In this document: one piece after another, positions 60,414-64,000 of the stretch
Numbering within the stretch: position 1 is the stretch's first letter
Layout of the letters: each line of letters begins with the position of its first letter
Origin: Aquiflexum lacus
Lineage (GTDB): Bacteria; Bacteroidota; Bacteroidia; Cytophagales; Cyclobacteriaceae
Assembly (NCBI RefSeq): GCF_015476655.1
Contig: NZ_JABFHF010000024.1
Coordinates: 25,057 to 89,056, forward strand
Direction of reading: 5' to 3'
Length of the DNA stretch: 64,000 nt
The notes under the pieces: model-generated
Databases searched by the model: none
What the model saw: only the letters and a program-made list of their open reading frames with translations
What the model was told of the DNA's origin: nothing
Position numbers and translations under genes: made by a program

Positions 60414-62357
60414 ATGAAGAGGTTTTTACTGCTTTTGTTATTTTTAACCCATCTTGATCTTAGAGCCCAAATAATTATCAGCAATGAGAAATTTAATTAT
60501 TTAAAGATTTTTGTAGATACAGATGATTTCGATGCCGATTATTTAGACAATTTGGAAAAATCCTTACAACATGTTCAACAGGACAGTTTGCGGTTTATGA
60601 TCATGAATGACCTTGGCTATCATTATCATACCAGAAACCTTCATAAATCGTTGGAAATCATCAATCAGGGTTTGGCTGAGGTCAGGGAGGCAGATAATGA
60701 TATTTGGGAGGGTAAAATGCAGGTCTCCCAAGGGGCCATCTTATTAAGGATGGAAGATTTGGATTATGCAGAGGTAGTATTAAGAAGTGCTTGGGAAAAA
60801 ATTCCAGAAAAAGAAACTTGGCTTCTGCTTACAAATTTAGGATATGTAAACGAGCGAAGAGGGGATTTGAGCAAAGCCTTTGAATTTGCGACCAAAACCT
60901 TAGAACTAGGTCAAAAATATCAGGATTTGAAAGCAATGGCGATGGCCTATTCTGATATGAGCAATCTTTCGTGGAAACAGGGTAAGTTTGAAAGGGGAGT
61001 TGAATATGGTCTAATGTCAATAGCACTCTTTGAGGAAAGGGGCTTGAATGATCTGGATTTTGATTTTACCTTACATGTTTTGGGCAATAATTTGGTGGAA
61101 CTCGACAGGTATGAAGAAGCATTGTCATACTTTCAAAGATCCGCAATGATCGGTGAAAAATATGGATTCTATAATAATCTCAGTGACACTTATATTGCCC
61201 TTACAGAATTATACATTCAGGTTGGAGATTTTGAAAATGCCGAGAAATCGGGGAAAGAAGCGCTGAAATATGCAGAGTTATTACAAAATGATTTTATGGT
61301 TGCCCGTTCTTTGCTTTGTCTGGGAAAATTAAAAAACAAGGAGATGGATTTTGAATCCGCGGAAACATACCTTCAAAGAAGTCTCCGGACTGCCGGTGAG
61401 GATTTTGGAGACAATTATTATTTGGGGTTGATTTATGAGGAGATGAGTAAAGCTTATGAAGGTAGGAACCAAATCAATAAATCATTGCAGGCCTACAAAA
61501 AGTACCATGAACTGACCCAACGTGTTTTCAATTCAGAAGCTGACGCAAGGATTGCTCAATTGCAAACTGAAATGGAGGTAAACCAAAAAGAAAACACCAT
61601 TTCATTGCAAATGGAAAAATTGAAACAGCAGGCTACCATTCAGGTTTTCACCCTCATCATGACAGGTTTGATGATCTTTTTCCTCTTTTTTCTTTATAGG
61701 GTATTTATCAAACGAAAGAAGTATAGTCTGCTGTTGGAAAAGCAGAATAAGGAAAAAGAGTTCTTAATTAAGGAAATTCATCATAGGGTAAAAAATAACC
61801 TGGAGACCATTTCCAGCTTGCTATCCCTGCATACTGCACAGATTGATAACCAAGAGATCCAAGATATCATGATTGAAAGTCAAAATCGGGTACATAGTAT
61901 GGGAATGATCCATCAAAACCTGTATCAGGGTGAAAATATGACAGCTATCGAAATGAAGCAATACTTCCTAAACTTGGGGGGGTATATCATAGATTCATTT
62001 GATGCAGCTGATCGGGTTTCATTTGACTGTCCAATGGATTTCATGGAACTCGATGTGGACCGGGCAATTCCCATAGGTTTGATCGTCAATGAACTAATTA
62101 CCAATTCACTTAAATATGCCTTTCCTGGGAATAGGAAAGGAAAAATTACAATAGCCCTTTCAGAAACTGATTCTCACTTGCTTTTGAAAGTATGCGACAA
62201 CGGTATTGGATTTGAAAAGAGTACAGTGACCAAAGGAACAGGTTTTGGAACTCAACTCGTTGGTTTATTGACCAAACAATTGGATGGAAAAATGACATTG
62301 ATTACGAGTAGAGGAACAGAAGTATTTTTTGAATTTCAAATTAGCAAAGCAGCATGA
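60414..62357 (+). CDS. TPR-containing sensor histidine kinase (HisKA_2 type)
   Basis: The protein has 647 residues with a signal peptide ending DLRAQ. Residues about 25-390 are TPR repeats outside the inner membrane (for example LLTNLGYVNERRGDLSKAFEFATKTLELG and EEALSYFQRSAMIGEKYG). A coiled segment leads to one membrane helix (about 406-432). The kinase part has the HisKA_2 box KEIHHRVKNNLETISSLLSLH (His456/457) and an HATPase domain with NELITNSLKYAFPG, DNGIGFE and GTGFGTQLV. It should phosphorylate the LytTR response regulator encoded next, overlapping by 4 bp. Start ATG at 60414. Confidence 0.93.
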   Translation: MKRFLLLLLFLTHLDLRAQIIISNEKFNYLKIFVDTDDFDADYLDNLEKSLQHVQQDSLRFMIMNDLGYHYHTRNLHKSLEIINQGLAEVREADNDIWEGKMQVSQGAILLRMEDLDYAEVVLRSAWEKIPEKETWLLLTNLGYVNERRGDLSKAFEFATKTLELGQKYQDLKAMAMAYSDMSNLSWKQGKFERGVEYGLMSIALFEERGLNDLDFDFTLHVLGNNLVELDRYEEALSYFQRSAMIGEKYGFYNNLSDTYIALTELYIQVGDFENAEKSGKEALKYAELLQNDFMVARSLLCLGKLKNKEMDFESAETYLQRSLRTAGEDFGDNYYLGLIYEEMSKAYEGRNQINKSLQAYKKYHELTQRVFNSEADARIAQLQTEMEVNQKENTISLQMEKLKQQATIQVFTLIMTGLMIFFLFFLYRVFIKRKKYSLLLEKQNKEKEFLIKEIHHRVKNNLETISSLLSLHTAQIDNQEIQDIMIESQNRVHSMGMIHQNLYQGENMTAIEMKQYFLNLGGYIIDSFDAADRVSFDCPMDFMELDVDRAIPIGLIVNELITNSLKYAFPGNRKGKITIALSETDSHLLLKVCDNGIGFEKSTVTKGTGFGTQLVGLLTKQLDGKMTLITSRGTEVFFEFQISKAA

Positions 62358-63088
62358 GCGATAAAACAAGAATTTTAATAGTGGAAGATGATATGATCAT
62401 CGCGGCAAATATTTCCTTGCAGCTCACCAAACTGGGTTATGAAGTGACAGGCATAGAGTCAAGGGGTGAGGATGCGATCAACCACGCCAAGGAAAACCAT
62501 CCGGATATCATTCTGATGGATATCAACCTTAAAGGAAAAATTGACGGAATTGAAACAGCCAAATCGATCCAAAAGTTTTTCGATATACCCTTAATCTTTC
62601 TTACTGCAAACTCAGACGAAGCATCCTTCCAGAAAGCCAAAGAAACCCATCCCTATGCTTTTATTTCCAAGCCATTCAATAAACTGAATCTGGAAAGAAC
62701 CATTGCTCTTGTGGTTGAAAAAATCACAGAGGAAAATATAGAAAGGAAAAGTGCGGCCGACATGATAGAGACCTTGGAAGATCGGATTTTTATACGAAGC
62801 CAAAACAAACTGGTCAAGGTAATGCTCGATGAAATACTTTACATAGAAGCCGAAAGAAACTATTGTAATGTTATCACCGCAGATCAACATTTTACAATTG
62901 TCAGTCCATTAAATGCCTTTTGCGAAAAAATCGTCAGTAAAGACTTTTTGAGGGTTCACCGATCCTATGTAGTAAATATCAAAAAACTGGATGCAGTGGC
63001 TGATTCTCATTTGGAAATCAACCGAAAAGTTATCCCGATCAGCAGGATGTTCAAAGAGGAATTGATGAACATGATCAGAAAGGTATAA
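62354..63088 (+). CDS. LytTR-family response regulator
   Basis: The protein has 244 residues. The receiver domain (residues 5-120) has the acidic pair EDD (11-13), phospho-acceptor Asp56 in ILMDINL, Thr in FLTANSD and Lys in FISKPFN. The C-terminal LytTR domain (about 145-244: IFIRSQNKLVKVMLDEILYIEAERNYCNVIT ... FLRVHRSYVVNIKKLDAV) binds DNA. LytTR proteins typically bind direct repeats with a period of about 21-22 bp. It is coupled to the kinase by a 4-bp overlap. Confidence 0.94.
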   Translation: MSDKTRILIVEDDMIIAANISLQLTKLGYEVTGIESRGEDAINHAKENHPDIILMDINLKGKIDGIETAKSIQKFFDIPLIFLTANSDEASFQKAKETHPYAFISKPFNKLNLERTIALVVEKITEENIERKSAADMIETLEDRIFIRSQNKLVKVMLDEILYIEAERNYCNVITADQHFTIVSPLNAFCEKIVSKDFLRVHRSYVVNIKKLDAVADSHLEINRKVIPISRMFKEELMNMIRKV

Positions 63089-63100
63089 CACAACTTATTT

Positions 63101-63865
63101 TTATCCTCCTCCCGTCAAAATCCCTCCATCTATGGTATAGGCACAACCAGTAATCCAGGAAGCATCATCTGATATCAGGAATAAAACCAATTTGGCAATG
63201 TCCTCAGGCTCTCCAAGTCTTTTGAGCAAAGTGGCTTTTCCAGCCTCTTCAACCGCTTTGATGGGGTCCGGAAAAGCGATCGCTGAATCATGAATGAAAG
63301 GCGTATCCACCGGTCCGGGACAAATAGCATTGATGCGTACTTTCGGGCCGTAATCTACGGCAACTTGTTTGGCCAAAGCCACTAAAGCAGCCTTAGAGGC
63401 ACAATATGCAGGATGGTTTGGGAAGGATTTGAAAGCTGCTATTGAAGCATTCACCACAACTGAAGCCGAAGGTCTTTTTTGCATTTCAGGAAGGGCATAT
63501 TTGAGTAGAAAGAAAACTGCATCCACATTGGTCCGGAAAGTCCTGTCCCAAATATCAGGATCCAATGAGGTGACAGGTGCAAGACCCAACATCCCGGCAT
63601 TGGTAACTACTCCGTCCAAGCCTCCAAAAGTGGCTATGGCGAGATCTACCAATTGCTTGTTGTAATCAATGTCGCCTACATCTCCGGGCAAAAATTTTGA
63701 AATCTGCCCCTTATCCAGCAATTCAGCCATTAATGCATTTCCTCTTTCCTGATCTCTTCCGCTCAGAATGAGATTGGCACCTGCTTTAGCCAATTCAATG
63801 GCTATGGCTTTACCCATACCACTTGTGGCACCGGTAATGATAAATGTTTGGTTTTGGAGTTTCAT
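63101..63865 (-). CDS. Short-chain dehydrogenase/reductase
   Basis: The protein has 254 residues. The cofactor loop is TGATSGMGKAIA (11-22), NAG is in VVTNAGMLG, catalytic Ser is in VVNASIAAF and the Tyr-x3-Lys pair is in YCASKAALVALA. The C-terminus ends ASWITGCAYTIDGGILTGGG, a classical SDR ending. The enzyme reduces or oxidises a carbonyl/alcohol with NAD(P). The substrate is unknown. It is convergent with the response regulator. Confidence 0.93.
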   Translation of the reverse strand: MKLQNQTFIITGATSGMGKAIAIELAKAGANLILSGRDQERGNALMAELLDKGQISKFLPGDVGDIDYNKQLVDLAIATFGGLDGVVTNAGMLGLAPVTSLDPDIWDRTFRTNVDAVFFLLKYALPEMQKRPSASVVVNASIAAFKSFPNHPAYCASKAALVALAKQVAVDYGPKVRINAICPGPVDTPFIHDSAIAFPDPIKAVEEAGKATLLKRLGEPEDIAKLVLFLISDDASWITGCAYTIDGGILTGGG

Positions 63866-64000
63866 GAATATTTTAAATGGTTATCCGCAATGATACAAGT
63901 AAATCTGAAAATCCAATGGATAATTTATCAAAAGCCAAATTACTCCCGATAGCTCCTAAAATCCGCATACAGATGTTTAAAAATACCGCAAAACCTTAAT

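Noticed and set aside
1..64000. tRNA, rRNA, riboswitch, insertion sequence or prophage genes
   Set aside because: I saw no cloverleaf-like sequence with a conserved T-loop, no ribosomal RNA segment, no known riboswitch core and no transposase, integrase or phage structural gene. A covariance-model search would be needed for certainty.

Overview
The window looks like a chromosomal piece of an aerobic, heterotrophic member of the Bacteroidota, most likely order Cytophagales and probably close to Cyclobacteriaceae. The evidence is a low-to-moderate GC content, genes without Shine-Dalgarno sequences, TAnnTTTG-type promoter boxes, SusC/TonB-type barrels, many exported enzymes (S9 peptidase, sulfatase, gamma-glutamyltransferase, VPS10/BNR-propeller proteins, PQQ dehydrogenases) and the dispersed palindromic repeats typical of these genomes. 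The family placement is inference from gene style, not from a marker gene.

Layout. 1-3108: a partial TPR-type exported protein and an S9 peptidase. 3314-7231: a restriction-modification island with an intact controller/endonuclease/methyltransferase set, flanked by a truncated HNH endonuclease and by the C-terminal half of a second, PstI/BsuBI-family endonuclease. 7444-10731: an outer-membrane protein, an exported esterase, repeat-rich spacers and a small HEPN-like protein. 10860-22361: an energy-metabolism cluster with a giant pyruvate:ferredoxin oxidoreductase carrying a fused C-terminal ferredoxin, then rnfC-D-G-E-A, a small Cys-rich membrane protein, a plant-type ferredoxin-NADP reductase and rnfB. 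Just beyond it is a decayed partial copy of rnfB.

23185-36155: a PQQ dehydrogenase, an HTH/PIN toxin-antitoxin pair, an orphan HigA, an AhpD-like protein, a solute-binding-fold protein, an MBL hydrolase, a VPS10-like giant, a DUF3891 protein and Ggt. 36302-45127: an outer-membrane protein, an AraC-type membrane regulator, a HAD phosphatase, a sulfatase, lipoproteins and a second PQQ dehydrogenase. 45642-46135: a HigB toxin relic coupled to an intact antitoxin. 46371-56381 (mostly minus strand): an M20 amidohydrolase, a second VPS10-like giant, a DUF1624 protein with an internal deletion, a diheme cytochrome, an alcohol dehydrogenase, and DUF2306, DUF3500 and SnoaL-like proteins. 56569-63865: a TonB-type receptor, an NTF2-like lipoprotein, a TPR histidine kinase with a LytTR response regulator, and an SDR.

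How it works together. PFOR would reduce ferredoxin, Rnf would exchange electrons between ferredoxin and NAD(H) with ion movement, and the reductase would link ferredoxin to NADP(H). The two PQQ dehydrogenases and the diheme cytochrome feed periplasmic electrons to the respiratory chain. The most unusual non-coding signal is a family of four copies of a triple direct repeat phased at exactly 21 bp (45493, 56508, 59903, 60306). One copy lies 57 bp upstream of the histidine kinase/LytTR operon, which makes it a candidate operator for that regulator.
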